Part shown: positions 10,791 through 24,102 of the stretch, in pieces | Position numbering within the stretch: position 1 is the stretch's first letter | Layout: each line of letters starts with the position of its first letter | Assembly: GCA_027475525.1 (NCBI GenBank) | Contig: JAMWFC010000040.1 | Span: 263,120 to 327,119, forward strand | DNA length: 64,000 nt | DNA from: Macrolepiota albuminosa | Lineage: Eukaryota > Basidiomycota > Agaricomycetes > Agaricales > Agaricaceae | Reading direction: 5' to 3' | Made by a program: the position numbers and the translations under genes | The notes under the pieces: generated by a model | Databases searched by the model: none | Told to the model about the DNA's origin: nothing | What the model saw: the letters and a program-made list of their open reading frames with translations, nothing else

Positions 10791-13700
10791 TGTGCTTACC
10801 TTGTCTGTTGCATAGACATCCTTGACACATAAGGCAAGGCCTTGAACGTGATGGCTCAGAAAAAAACCAAGACAAAGCAGAAAAAAGGAGATAAGGACAT
10901 TAAGAAAGAGCCTACACTGCCAGCACAAGCGCCAGTGTAGTACTTGGTGGCAAGTATTACTGTAGTTCTGGGGCTTATTGGTAACTCAGAAAGTTCCCTC
11001 TAATCCACACTGTTGCTTGATGATAAACTTGGTGTATTGGGTGCTTCTCAGAATATCAAATACTCTGGTGGGCAGTGGAAGGTTCTCAGTCAACTCCAGC
11101 CTAAGTAGTTCACTCCCTGGGAACTACCAAGCCTTTGTTTTCCAATAGACTTCCAAGAAGAGGTTCAATAAACTCTATCCTAGGTGATTCACTCTCTGGG
11201 AACCACTGAGCCTTTGCCTATCAAATGCCTGGTTATTCTCTACTAAACTTGGGCTATTTATACTGTTTTTCTGGTGCACAGACCACTATCTACACATGAC
11301 TCTTTGTTGTCAACTCCCCAGCCTCCAGAACATATTTGATAGTCCAATTTCCCTTTTGGGAGGCATGTTTCGGTGCCACCAGTTCCACCATTCCTCTGGA
11401 TGTCTCTGATTGCCACTTCCCCATTTGCTTCAGCTCCATTTAGCATGATCCCATTCATAGATCCTTCTTTCTCTGGATGTCTCTGATTGCCACTTCCCCA
11501 TTTGCTTCAGCTCCATTTAGCATGATCCCATTCATAGATCCTTCTTTCTCCTTTTAGCGCTTCCCTGCATTCCATGCTTCTTTTGACATCCTCCATGCTT
11601 CTTTTCCTTTCCCCTTTCAGTCATGTCAAATTGGGCATTGTCAGATCTGATCTTGATCTAGATCATCACAAATTGATCCCATTTCGTCACTTCTGCCAGC
11701 TCCCATGCTTCCCCTCCCCATTACAGTGGTTGGACTATTGTTGAGTGGATAGCTTGAGCTGGTCCCTGCCCTTTGTTCTGTACTGTCTGTGTATTTATTG
11801 GGGTGTTTTTGGAGATATAATTTGTTGAGACTGCTACCAGGAGGCTTACAGTTTTCAGCCTTATGATTAAATGTTTATTTTGACTTCTGGTGCATGTTGT
11901 GTCCCTGACTGCTGGTACAGCGTCGTATCACCAGCGGAGTTAGAACCAGAGGTAGAACCTCTCACACTTCCTGTCCCTCCGCCAATTGCTAAACAGTTTC
12001 CTGATTATGTGACAAGTTCAATTAGTCACAGTGAGGTAACTCTGTACATGGCCGACATAACTTCATACTCACGTCTCTATCTTAAAAAGACACCACTGGC
12101 CATCCAGTTGATAAGCAAAAGGAACCCGCTAAAGACTACGGATGGGGAGCTGGCGATGGTGGTGGCTGGAAAGGCATGGGTGGAAGTCAGGAAGAAAATG
12201 ACAAGCCATGACGATGGGGCAGACAATGAGCCTGAAGGTCACGACGATTTAAAAAAATACGGTGATAATCCTAAGCTCTGAGATTCTTCCACAAACCGAA
12301 TCCAAACAGTGAGATGAGATTGGAGTAATAAGATGTAAATGGAAGTAGTTGTCAGACAAGGATGCAGGCTGGAGGCTGAAACTCGAACATGATTAAAGGA
12401 CAGCGTTGAGATACCAACTTGTTTAAATGACCAGCATCAGCAAAACTTCTTAGTGATGGAGAATGCAAGTTTGAGGATTTAGTATTCAATGACTTCGCAC
12501 ACATTGAATACGCTAAGAATTGACATTGAAGTCACCAATACAATAAGGGGGCATTATATATAAGTTAATACAGAACGCGTAAAATTAATCAGTAAAACGA
12601 TTTGCTCTGCAGACGCATCCATTCTACAGGAACACCATCTAAACCTGCAGGGGTCTCCAAAGCGCCAAGGATGATAGCCATCTTGCCTCTGGCAAACGCT
12701 GTGTGTAAGACTCCTAGCTTTGGAGATTGCATTCCTAATTGTGACGTGCGCAGACTCTCATTATATCCATCTCCCTTCAAACCAGGAGAAGTCTTTCGCG
12801 GTGGTACCCTCTAACGAGCAACCCACTGCCACGTGGGAGCGCCAGCGGATCCTGCAAGGAATGGTTGTGATAAGCAACGTTGGGGAGGAGCCTAGAGGCA
12901 CCACTAAAGAAGGAGAGAAAATAGAGATTCTGCAGAGGACTCTGGATGGGTGGAGAGAACAAAGGTGGCAGATCTGGTAGGGTACCTGGTGGAGACTACG
13001 AATAGAAAGTAATCAAACACCCCACTGTGCAGCCTGCTGATGGTGCCAGTGCCACCTGGTGTGCAGCGCGCCAACTGAGTATGAGAGGAGCGAGAGTTGG
13101 GTGATGTGCGCCATGGCAACACTGTGCCACCACATGCCTGGGAGAAGAGTACGAGCACCGGTTTGTTGTACTATGAATAAGAACGTGAGCAAGGTAGTGA
13201 GTGCAGAAGCAGAAACATACAATTTGGAGGAATCGACCTTCCAAGGTGCTTGCCCACCCTTTGGTGTCCGCAAGACTAACTTGTCCAAGAGCTCCAGTCT
13301 GTCTCCAGGCAAAAATGCCAGCCCCGCACCCATCTGCCCAGCGCTGTCTGAGCATAGAAAGCTCTCTTCAATGGGGTTGCACGCAGCAGGCTGATCTGCA
13401 GAGTGCTGGCGTGGGCCACTTGCTGCCATTTGGCAGAGAGAAAGCAGCGGGAAAGGTGAAAGTTGCAGTTCAGTAGTAGTTTCCGCCGTGGCAGCTTCAG
13501 GTTTGCATGCAAATTGCCTAATGTGGTAATTGCAAAATTAGCAAATCTGCAATGGCGCTGCTGCGTAGCCCAATCGAGGTTGGCAAAATGAGCAGTGGGT
13601 GGGGGGGTGGGGGGTGGCTGCAATTGCTGCAAAGAAAATAGAGTGCCTGCCTGGCGTGGCTAACTACTGGGACAACGTTCTTGCCAGATCGAGTAGGTTG

Positions 13701-14925
13701 GATGCGGTTGAAGATTTTGTGCACATGCTCCTCTGGTTTGCATGTAACTCCCACCCTCACTAAATGATGCCGAGCAATAGCTGGAGTAGAGTGGTTCCAG
13801 ACAACGGTGGCAGCTCTTGCTGCAGAGGTGATCTTTTGAGGCAGAGTGAAGGTGCAATTTGAGGAGAAGAGGCAAACACAGTGGGAGAGAGTGGCAGGTG
13901 AGAAGCAAAGGCATGAGAGCAAGAGAAAATTTTGCTGCACCAGCAATACATTGATTTGCAGGCTGGGCGGCAAAATCAAGGTGGCTCAGAGGCTTCAAAA
14001 GCGAGCCTCGACTCTAGCTAGGGCAAAAAATCATTGTTGTAGCTACAAGAATCTAGATTATGAATAAGATATCTCAGTTGCACTAAATTAAATAAAAAAA
14101 ATGCACTTGCCTAGTAGAGAGATCTCCAGCGCTGCCAAAACAATTGCACAGAGAGGTGTATGAATGACGTGGCAGCATGAAAGTGCAGCCCAGAGTTAGT
14201 TAGCCAGGAAAACATGACCACAGCTAAATCTTCATCATTGAGTCCCCTTGAACAATAATGCAAGTACCTAAACCATGGATGTCTGCCGATTCAGAAGCAG
14301 TCAGATCTGTAGCAACAAATCACCTCTTGAACTTGATCACTGACCATGTTGCATTCTATGATAACCCTAAAGATTGAACATCCACCGAACTAACCAAAGA
14401 TGAGTTCGGAGACGAGATAAAGACCTCTCTAGGCTGAATTGTGGCCTGTTGATGGTGAGTGACTGGTCCATGCAGTGCCATCAAAATCAACAGTAAACAA
14501 GGCCGGTTGACGTTGTAAGTATTACTGTTACCGGACTATTGAGGAAACACCAAGTTCAAGACTGTGAGATTGAATGAAAATTGTTAGATAATTAGTAGAG
14601 TAAAAAACTCACTGCATATTGAAATGTCCTTGAAAGGAGTCAAACCTTCCAAAGAACTGCTAATATAGTTGTTGTTGAGATTGTAAGTGCCAGAGAGCTT
14701 GTGGCTGTGCTTGATCAAAGAGCCCTCGTCAAAAGTAATCAAGTTCTCCACACTGATTAATTTGTTTAAAAAAATAAATATAGATTTCAATGCGAGGTTA
14801 ATCCTATCTAAATTAAATAGATATCAACAAAAGTGTTGGTGCACCAGCAAGTCATGTGCTTTAATGCTGACAAATAAATATAGATAATTTATTATGTATA
14901 ATTTTTACAATCTGTGATATCATGG
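10791..14925. other. Repeat-like stretch, no confident gene
   Basis: Short ORFs only. It contains an imperfect repeat of about 79 bp (around 11095-11225), the perfect 77-bp duplication listed separately, and a G-run motif at 13597-13617 (G3-T-G7-T-G6) able to form a G-quadruplex. A 136-codon plus-strand frame at 11871-12281 and minus-strand frames at 13013-13429 and 13276-13632 show no recognised domain. Confidence 0.5.
11394..11547. repeat. Perfect 77-bp tandem duplication
   Basis: Bases 11394-11470 are repeated without difference at 11471-11547. No gene is affected. The period equals that of the duplications at 2526, 26522 and 63261. Confidence 0.92.
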
Positions 14926-15114
14926 GGCACTCACAATGTGAGTGCTGACTAAGTGAACTGATTTAAAAAAAACTGTATTGGTAAGGCTTGGCCAACTACT
15001 TTAAGGCTAGCTTTTAATTTTAATGCAGCAGTGCAAAGATGAGCTAAATAAGTCTTTGAAATGATACAGGTTAGCAAGCAGTGCTGTGAATGTGGCACTC
15101 ACATTGTGAGTGCC
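14926..15114. repeat. MITE-like element with palindromic inverted ends
   Basis: GCACTCACA-A-TGTGAGTGC at 14927-14945 and GGCACTCACA-T-TGTGAGTGCC at 15094-15114 are each near-perfect odd palindromes and are inverted copies of one another. They bound about 190 bp of non-coding AT-rich DNA, the layout of a short non-autonomous DNA element. No target-site duplication could be matched at the flanks. Confidence 0.5.
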
Positions 15115-15327
15115 AGATGCCAGTCTTGAGATGTCATCAGATATATTAGTTTTTTTTTCTTATCCGACATTGGCACACAAATTTAGTTGAAAATAAAATA
15201 AAACCACTGCTTCTTGAACTACTATCTACACTTAATAGCGAGAACTACTACTAGCATCAACATTTATTGGTGATAAATCTTTGACCTGTTTGTATGTTCG
15301 ATAGTAGGCAATGAGAAATTGGGCATG

Positions 15328-18300
15328 TCAAGGAATTTCTGTGTGATCTTTGGGTTCAACGTTGATCCATTTAGTGAAGGATGCTGGCAACCTCCAATTA
15401 TTCTCGCATCCTTTTATTCCTATAGTATGTGCAATTGGCCCTAAAAAGTTAGCCCTTTCAGGCATTGGTTTCTGTGTTAGAATGTGGGCAATAACAGTAG
15501 GCAAAATTTTAGGAATAATGGAATGATGAGGACACTTTGCTGGATCAGCTCGCTGACCTTTGGCATGAGGAAAATGACCAAAGTGTTTACGGAATGGAAT
15601 CCAGCAAATGTAACAAATTGGCCAGACTGCAAAATGAGTAAACTTCATTTGGTGCAGTCTTTCTGTCCAGAGTGAAAAAAATCCATCAACTGGATGGTTG
15701 TGAGGTTCCTGCTGAGGTGCTATTATTCCATGAACCCAGCAATAAGCACAGCCAACAGCAACAATTTGATCAATGATTTGTTTCAGCAAAGCTAGCTCTT
15801 TTTCTGCTTCTAAAATAGCTGCCTGAAAAAGCAAGCTGCTAGCCTCCACTCCAGAAGCTCAGGGCATTGACAACAAGCTCTGATTGCCAGGTGTTGTAGG
15901 ATTGTGCATCCTACCTTGAGAAGATAATGCAGCTTGCTCAGCTGTGCGCTTTCGAGATTGCTTTAATATTGTATATAGTTCTTGAAATATTGGAGGACCC
16001 ATAGTGACAAGATTTGTAGTTGCCTATTATAAAAAGTATTTAATAAAAAAAAAAAAGCAAAACTGCATGAGCATACCTTTTGCTTTGATGCTTTGCAATT
16101 ATCACAAAGTGGAGCATTGCTGAGAGATGGGCAAGAGTGTGCAAATCCATCAACATGGTAAAGTTCAATTATTCGGCAATCAGGAGTCTTTAAAAAGTGA
16201 ATCATTTCAGCAATACCAGTATGATCATCTGGAAGTGCATCCTTGTCATGAAATGGGAGCTTTGAATAAAAAAGCATGGAATGATAAATAGATCCATCAC
16301 ACCCACCCCGACCAACCTCTTGTACAAAGTGCATCATGCTGTGCACTTCATAGTGGATAATATGCCGAACAGATGGATAATCTATCCCTTGCCCAAAACC
16401 CATTGTAGCTACCATCCAGCGCTTGGAAGGATCTGAAGTAAGAGGTGTGCGCCATTGTTTTTGCTGGTGTTTTTTAATTTCTCTGTTGGTTGCTTCATCT
16501 GAGTGCATAGAACTATAATAGGATGGAAAACCAAGGACTTGAGCAATGCACTTGACTTGCTGAATTGTTCGGCAATAAATAAGGCCATGCTCATGGGGTG
16601 CGAGTTCAATAGATTGGGCATATTTCTGGAGTTCAGCTTCTAAAAGATCAGAATCGGATATATGGCAAACAGTGTATTCAATGTTGCGCCGAGGATTTGG
16701 AGAGCAAATTTCATGAACAAGAGACTAAGGAATCTCCATCCAATCACAAAGCATATCAATTGAACGAGGAAATATTGTTGCAGACAAGAATGTTATTGGT
16801 TTTTGCAGAGCAGTAAGAACCTTGAGAAGGTGTAATGTTTTTCAGAAAGCAGAAGTATAAATATGGTGTGATTCATCCATGAATATTCTGTTGATTCGAT
16901 AGTTGGCAGCATTAGCCCATTCTCAGAATTTGTCTTCAGTAGCAAGATGATATGGAACAAAAACAATTTGGTCCACAAGTGCATCCAAGTGAGGATAAAC
17001 ACTTCCTCGGATTGGTGTTTGGTCTAGCCAATGTTTCATATCCTCAACTAGTGATGCCAGAGGAATAATAACTAAAAACAGACTTTTGGGATGTAGAATA
17101 GGAGCAGAAAAAAATGATAATGCTTTGCCACTTCCAGTAGGCAAAACAGCTAGAACATGTTTATTGGTAAGGCATGACTGGACTAATTCAGCCTGCTCAG
17201 AGTAGTTGGCAGGATTATCTTGATGTGGCATAAGTAATTGGACTTTGGATAATAGCTGTGGATGCACGTGAATAAGATGCTAAGGAGGCTGAGGTCTAGG
17301 AGGAGGTGTAATGCCAAAAGCCATGACAACTTGCTGGGAAATATATGGTCCCATTGTTTGCAAGTACTAATCAATTCTAGAGACTGTTTTGTTCATTGCT
17401 TCTTCAAAGTTTTGTTGAAGTTGAACTTTAATATCATCTAGCATTGGCCAAATGCATGCATCAAGCTGAGAAAAATAATCTTCCCGAGATTCATCATCTT
17501 TGTTCTAACAAATAGATAATGAGAACTTTTTAAATTAGTAAAAAAAATGAATATACATACTATAGTTGCACCTTTGATTTCTTTCATCAAAGAAGGATGA
17601 AGTTGAGAAAGACATGCATGCCAGCAGAAACAAACTTGCTGGTCAGATGCAATAGAAGTATGAGAATCATTGATTTGCAGAGCATAGTGCTGCTCTCCCA
17701 TTTCAACAGAGTGGCTGAATAGTTGATGAATCATTTTAAGATCCTCATCATCTTCATCAGGAAGATGAAAATCAATGTGCCCAATATTGAGCATAATGAT
17801 ACACATTACTTGTCTCCAATCCCTTAGGCCCATTGGTCAATCAAGAATATGCTGAGTAAAAGAAGACAAAGCTTTTGAATAGTCATTGCTCTTCATAACT
17901 CGCCTACTTTGAACAAAGATATGAGTGAGATAGTTTTCAGCATTTTCTTTTGCCATCAAGCACATGGCAGCTAAATGTGCTGCAGCTGGATACACAGAGG
18001 AAAGAACAAGAAGCAAGAGCCTAGAAACTCGGAAACTAGGGCAATGAGCCATCTGTCAAGTAATGCCATGAATATTTCTGCTCTTGGTATAAGTTGAAAT
18101 GAATGTGAGGGTATTGTTGATCATGAACATATTCCGAGCACTGTCTTTGTTATTGGCATATTTGAGATTATCGCATTCAGTTCCACAAGCACCACCACCC
18201 CAGGTTGTAGAAGCAAGGCAAAATAAAAGCCCAACAATCTCATCTAATAAACCAAACCATTCCCAGAGTTCTTTATAAAAGAAAATCAGTGAAAAATATT

Positions 18301-20760
18301 GTCAAAATAAATTAAATATCTTGCCTGCTCTAGGGTTGATAGATCCTTGAATTTGTTGAAACAATCTTGAATCTTTAGAGAGATAATGCAAGAGTTGGTA
18401 TTCAAATTGTTTTAAGTTGTTTTCTTGCATAGAATAAATAGAAAAATGAATGTCCTTCTTTTGAGGATTATCTCGGAACCAAGATTCGGCAGAGTTAGCA
18501 CTAGGATCTATGCGAGAGTTGATATATTTGAGAATGTCATGAAAATCAGCACCCCTAAAAAGCCTTTGAATCATTGATTCAACTTGAAGAATAATATTAT
18601 CAAGACCAGCATATAGCTTCTTCATAACAATTGGAAATCTGTCAATACTGAGAGCTGTCTTGGTTGAATTCCAATTAAATTGAGCAATCCCAGGTTGTGC
18701 TTTGGCAATAACAGTAAGATGAAGCATACTTTGTCGCAGGAAATTGAAAAGATGCTGCTGCCCCTCATGAATTCAAGGTTGGACATGCTTTTTATATGCT
18801 CTAATTTGAATTGAATACAAAATAAATAATGCATATAATAAGTAGAAATACTTACACTTGACAAGTAACTCCTGTTTGCTCAGCAATGCAAATTATTTGC
18901 CAGCAAGCAGTTGCTCAGAAGCACCATTGAGCTCAAGAAATATTATGAGGAAATTGTAGAGGAGAAGCCAAGGTTCCATAGTTATCTTTCAAGTGGTATG
19001 TAATTAAAAAGCAAGTAAAGAGATCCTGTGTATCATTTTGAAGAAAGTCATCACTTGGGCAGCTCAACAATGCCCAAATACATTGATGAATATCTTTAAC
19101 AAGAGAATCACTGCTGGCTGTAGAATCTTGAAGAGATTGCTCAAGAAACATGTAAAGAGCAAGCACATCAGGATGAAGAGGCACAGGAAACCTAGACATA
19201 GGCTTCTGGATATGGCGCAAAATGAAGACAATGAAATAAGCAATAAAATCAGAATACTCAGAAAGAGTACTGATTTCCTGAGGCATCATGAATGGCTTGT
19301 GTTTAATTGCAATTCTATAAAAAAATTCAATCAATGGTAAATTATAAACTGGAAAATCAAATAGACAAACTTGGGCTCTGGAGATCTGATGAGGTGGCGG
19401 GTCAAGATATCTAATTCACCAAGATGCTTTGCAATATTGGCATAATATTGCTTTCCAAGTTGGTGGAGGTGATAAAAGTGTGGTTCAGAACAGAGTCTTT
19501 GAGTGGTGGCCTAGCAGTTTATCGCAATTCCCCAAGATCAACATCTTTAAGAAGAACGTGCCAGCCCAATTGGTCAAGAACAATTGACCGAGCATGAGTG
19601 TTTTTAGTTGGAATATAAGTGGTAGTCAAAACTCCCAAACCACCTCAGAATATTTCCTGTCTTTTCCTGCATAACTAGGATGAAAAACCTTGCAGTATCT
19701 ATAAAAGACAGCTCGGATAGAGTGTAGAAGATGCTGAATAGGACAAGATGGAATTTGGCATTTAATGCCAGTGATGATATCAATTCCCTCAAATGGAGGA
19801 ATAGAAGCTGATTTAAAGACAACAGGTTTATGTCCACCAAGTAAAACTAGCAATTCCTCTAGCTTTTCTTGATTAGAAATTTGGCAATCCTTTGAGAGGT
19901 TGAGACGGTCTCATGTAGTATGATCATAAGCATGGCGATAAACTTGCTTGAATGGAATCAGAGATTGGCAGACAAGGCAGACAATGCAATTAAAATTGGG
20001 GTCAACAATGAGCTGGTAACCAGCAAGTTACTGGCGAGTCTTTTGGACAATATCATCTGGTGTGGGCAAAATAGGTTGCTCTGGTAAAAAGGTAGACTCG
20101 TCATAACCTAGTTGATTTCCAGAGTCATCTACCAGATTATATGCATCATCCTCACTGTCAGAATATAGTTGTTCTGCAGCAGCACCACTAGTTATAGGCT
20201 CTGCTCACTGCATGGCTGGTAAAAGAGATGCAGAAACTGCAACAAGAGATGGAGATTGAGAAATAACAGATTTGCTGCATTTGGAAGGAGATATAGAAGG
20301 AGAACCATAATGTCCAGAGACTGGAACCAGAGAGGAAGATTGAGAAATAATGGGATTGGCGTGTTTAGAAGGGGATACAAGAATATTTGGGCGTGCAAGA
20401 GGTAAAGCACTATCACCACCCAAATCAGATGCTGCATAAGTGCTCGATGGTCCAGCAGTAGAAGCTAAAGCATCAGCCTGCAAGGTAACTTTGTTACTCT
20501 GCTTAGAAGTAGCTGGCTTTGTATCTGGAAAAGCAGAATCATCATCAGCTTGAGGGTGGGGATTCATCTGAAGCATTTGCTTAATATTGAGATAAGAAAG
20601 CCTAGCATGCTTCTCAGCACCACAGAGACATGGTAAATAAGCAGCTGGATGAGCTCGGTGGACTGTGACAGGCTTGTCTAATTCAAGAAAAAAATGAGAA
20701 GATATCAAGCTAGAATAAAGACATTATAACTAACCGTTAAATATAAAGGTATGAGTTAAA
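15328..20760 (-). pseudogene. Decayed RecQ-like helicase with OrsC/DUF3505-like N-terminus
   Basis: From right to left the minus strand encodes a C-x2-C / H-x4-H region (CIVCLVC then HAYDH, near 19930-20010) with GGHKPVVFKSASIPPFEG, resembling the OrsC-type DUF3505 domain. A long unassigned middle region follows, then a RecQ helicase: Walker A AVLPTGSGKALSF (about 17119-17154), DESHH box (about 16864-16879), FLSATIF, and GFGQGIDYPSV with motif VI QEVGRGGCDG (about 16294-16330). Good introns occur, for example 17505-17560 (GTATGT, TACTAAT branch, TTAG). Several Trp positions are stops (KF*EWANA near 16923, SAF*KTL, EIP*SL), and the motif VI arginine finger reads Cys. The architecture matches fungal telomere-linked helicases and their dispersed copies. 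Confidence 0.75.
17505..17560 (-). other. Spliceosomal intron in the helicase pseudogene
   Basis: On the minus strand this 56-bp segment starts GTATGT, has a TACTAAT branch-like site and ends TTAG. It is a textbook basidiomycete intron, showing that the helicase was once a spliced gene and not a processed copy. Confidence 0.75.
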
Positions 20761-22136
20761 TTGTGATACTTGGCATTGTGTTGCTTCTTTTCATCTCGAC
20801 TGCTGGGATAGGTTGGCCTTTGGCATGCTTCAATTGGACACGTTATACTAAAGACTGAGTATGACCAAGAAATCCATAAACAATACTCGGAATTCCTACA
20901 GCTTTGGCATAGTAACCTGGTAAATATGAATACTTGAAAGAATTGTAAAAAAAAAGTAAGTACTTTGCTTGTGAAAATTCTGAGTATTTATTGTTGAAAA
21001 ACAAAAGCAAAGTTGGAGAGAGTGGTGGAACAAAAGTAAGAGTGGTATCGGTAACTTGGTCTTATATGCTGCTAGAGGATTCCATATGCAACAATATAAA
21101 AGCTTAATACTAAATAAGATTTACAAAAGTGCGACAATTCTCCTGAGCTCTTTTAGTTTAATTGCATAATGCAGTGACAATGAGCATGAACAATAAAGCC
21201 AATAATTATTAAAATTGAGGTACTATACTGCATAGAGCTCAATAGTCGACTTTCTCAAATGCCAGTGAGAAAATGTCGGTGAATTACAGGCAAGTCCTCG
21301 GACCAAGTGAGCCTTTGGAAGAACATCAAAGATATGTTATATAAAGTTAAACATATCAAGAGTTAAAGTCATGAACCACTGGAATAATACGGACCAAATG
21401 AGTCCTCTCTACTACTCAGATCTCTTGGCACCCTTAAACAAGCCAGAACCTTACTCTGAGTACGTCCAATAGTCTACTCAAACTAAGATCTGCACATGGA
21501 TTCAGTCGTTGGATGACCCCACTATATGGCAAGACATTACCAGGATAGTGGTGCTGCCAAAGTATTAGCGTACCGCAGTCTATGGAACCTCTCCAATGTT
21601 GAAGAACTTGTCATAGTCTCGTGCCACAATCCAATAATTTCTGCCCGTTGGATTCTCCTTCTTTGCTACATCATTCCCGCCCTCCTCGGCAGCCACATAA
21701 ACAAATAACAGCCTCTGTATCACAAGTCTCAGTAATATTTAGTAAGTATGGCAGCTTCTTATCTGCATCTCTTCACAAAATCAATCAAGTTGCTGCAGTC
21801 GCCATTGCATGTGCTCTTGGCACACGCTGCAGCATGTGCACTGTCGCTGTCCAATGCGTTATTTCTGCAGGGGCACCAACATGTTGGCATGTTATGTGGA
21901 CATGGTGGATGAGTGCAGAGAGCACCTTGAGGATGATTTGAGTGTTGTCGTGCGCAATCAGGAGATTCTGTGGATGCGTCTGCACCTGGAACTGTCGAGA
22001 TACTAACAAATTACTACAGACATCATTGGTGGTAGGCTAACACTGGCTACGTAGACTATGCACGCGGGGCACCAGACGGACATGGGCCACACGGTAAGTG
22101 TAATCTCTGTCTGATGCTGGCTATGTTGACATATCC
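20761..22136. other. No gene; left part of a duplicated segment
   Basis: Short ORFs only. About 21698-21782 resembles 28625-28720 (shared run AATAACAGCCTCTGTATCAC), with CpG sites of the 28.6-kb copy reading TpG or CpA here. Confidence 0.55.
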
Positions 22137-23100
22137 ATGACTCTCACCTTTCAAATGCTGCTGCAACCCAATCCTCGCAGACCTTGCACCAGTCCCTTTA
22201 ATCCCCAGGCCTGCCACTGTCCTCTGCCGTACTCACGACAAGTTTATCATCTTCATTCCCCTGTGTATTGTCCTCCCCCCTTCCCTCTGTGGCAGGCGCA
22301 CCTCCATCTCCCACTACCACTCCAGCTCAGGCTCTCCAAGTCTCAAATCCACCAGCCCATGACCAGAATTCTGGTAGTATCTTGATGGAGTATGTGATTC
22401 CTATAAGCCTGAGATAGGGCTTGATGTTGCCTGCACCACTAGAAGAATTGGTTTTGTGCTGGCGGTGTCAAAGACGCCTAATTTGTTGGGTGGCTCATAG
22501 CCTATGACTGTGACTGTGTAAGCATTGTGAAGCAATGGGATGCTGAGGATAATGTTGGCAGGCGCACCACAGAATTGTAGGATTAATTATGCAAGTACAA
22601 AAGCTGGTGGTGTTGTGGTTTGAGGGTGGTGTAGTGAGGTTGAGAGGATGCAATCGTGAAGGGTTATCATCAAGTTTAGCAGGTCATGCATGTTGCATAG
22701 TCTACCTCAAAATCAGCAAAGTCAATAAATCACGAAGACGACGTACATGGTGCCCATCATTTGCAGGACCTATGCCAAGGTTGTCAAAATTAGCAGCACC
22801 CCACTATCGGGCACAGCGCTTGGAAACGCTGCACCGGTACTGCTGCTCCCAATCTGGACTAGACGTGGTTCCCCATTGATTCAAATGGTGATCATGCACA
22901 AGGCAATGTGCCTTGACTGTCCAGAGCTGTGTAATGGATTGTGGACGAGTTATTGACAAAGCTGAGATGTTGACCAATTCCGAGCTGGCAAAAACTATAT
23001 CAGAGCCTGATAGGAAGTGGCCAGAATGTGCCAACAACACTGGTGCAAATGAATAGAAATTCAAAGCTCATGCGGTGTTGTCGGAGGAGTTGGAGGTGAG
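22137..23100 (-). pseudogene. Aspartic protease (A1, pepsin-like) pseudogene
   Basis: Reading minus-strand frames in turn gives ITI-ING, GSSSTGAAFPSAVPDSGV and LLILTTLA, the second active-site Asp region of a pepsin-like enzyme (DSG followed by a hydrophobic stretch). Next comes LGIGPANDG, then in another frame a block corresponding to the ILGVPLLHNAYTV tail seen intact at 46.8 kb. Frameshifts and stops prevent any long ORF. The DNA is closely related to 46519-46815 but depleted in CpG. Confidence 0.6.
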
Positions 23101-24102
23101 GGTGAGATGTGTTCTGCGATGATCGAGGTTGAGAAGCAGGCCAAGGCCGAGGATGCCACTAGAGATTGGGTCGAGAGGCTCAGAGTCAATATCATCTGCA
23201 GCAGCTGCATGTGTGCATCAGAGCAGTCGATGATGAACTGAAGACATGCACTGAGAGCGTGAGCCTCGAAGCTGTAGCCGCCAATGTTGAAAATCTTTCT
23301 CAGACAATGGGGCCAGAGACGGTTGCCTTACAGATACCGGATGCTGAAATGTTTTCCAATCTGCTCTGAGCTCAACAGACCACTGAGATGGCCACTGGTC
23401 TTGCATGACAACGACAAGCACGATTTTGAAGCTTCCACTGGAGAAAATGTAAGCTGGCGATTGCACACGACAATGATGACAACAAACTCACGAGATCAGA
23501 TGATCCACTGCCAACCTTGCATCCAGCAATAGCGCCGTATGACTATCTTCATGTCTTTGTCGCATATTTACTGGAACAAGGGTAATTTATAATGCGGCTG
23601 GTTGCATTGAAGGCAGCAAAAGCTGGGCACAGATCTTCAAACTCCGCATGCAAAATCTCTGGCAACAACCTTTTTTTTTTTAATTATGATGATTATCGAA
23701 TCGAACTGGTTGCTATTGAGCCTCTTGTCAGGTGCATGCTTCAATCCCTTCAGTGGGCGCTCGTACACAAGGTGCTCAAAAGATGCAAGATGGAGATTCT
23801 GGCATGTAGATAGAGGTGATATATGATTTAGTCAGACTACAGGGCTCCTCATCTCAGGTACTCAAGGCTGTGCTTTTATATGTATCCAGTCGTAAGCGCT
23901 TAAAACATTGAGACAAATATCACCTCCATACACGCTGCCTACCACGTTGTCTACCTTTACCTGACTGACTCACGAGATGACACTGGTAGATCTGAGATGA
24001 CGGAGAATTGATAAGACATGCACCTGCTACGAAGGGAACTCCGGCCAGTTTATGATGAACTGAGGTCTCGTTTGCAGAAATGACGACTGCAGATGTCAGA
24101 AA
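23101..24102. other. Decayed repeat DNA, no gene assigned
   Basis: Only short ORFs. The first few hundred bases may be the upstream part of the protease pseudogene; nothing else is recognisable. Confidence 0.45.

Noticed and set aside
13597..13617. G-quadruplex motif as a regulatory element
   Set aside because: The G-run is real but lies in DNA without a gene, so no role can be argued.
13013..13998. Several overlapping minus-strand ORFs of 110-150 codons
   Set aside because: They overlap in all frames, are of low complexity, and carry no signature; probably chance openness.
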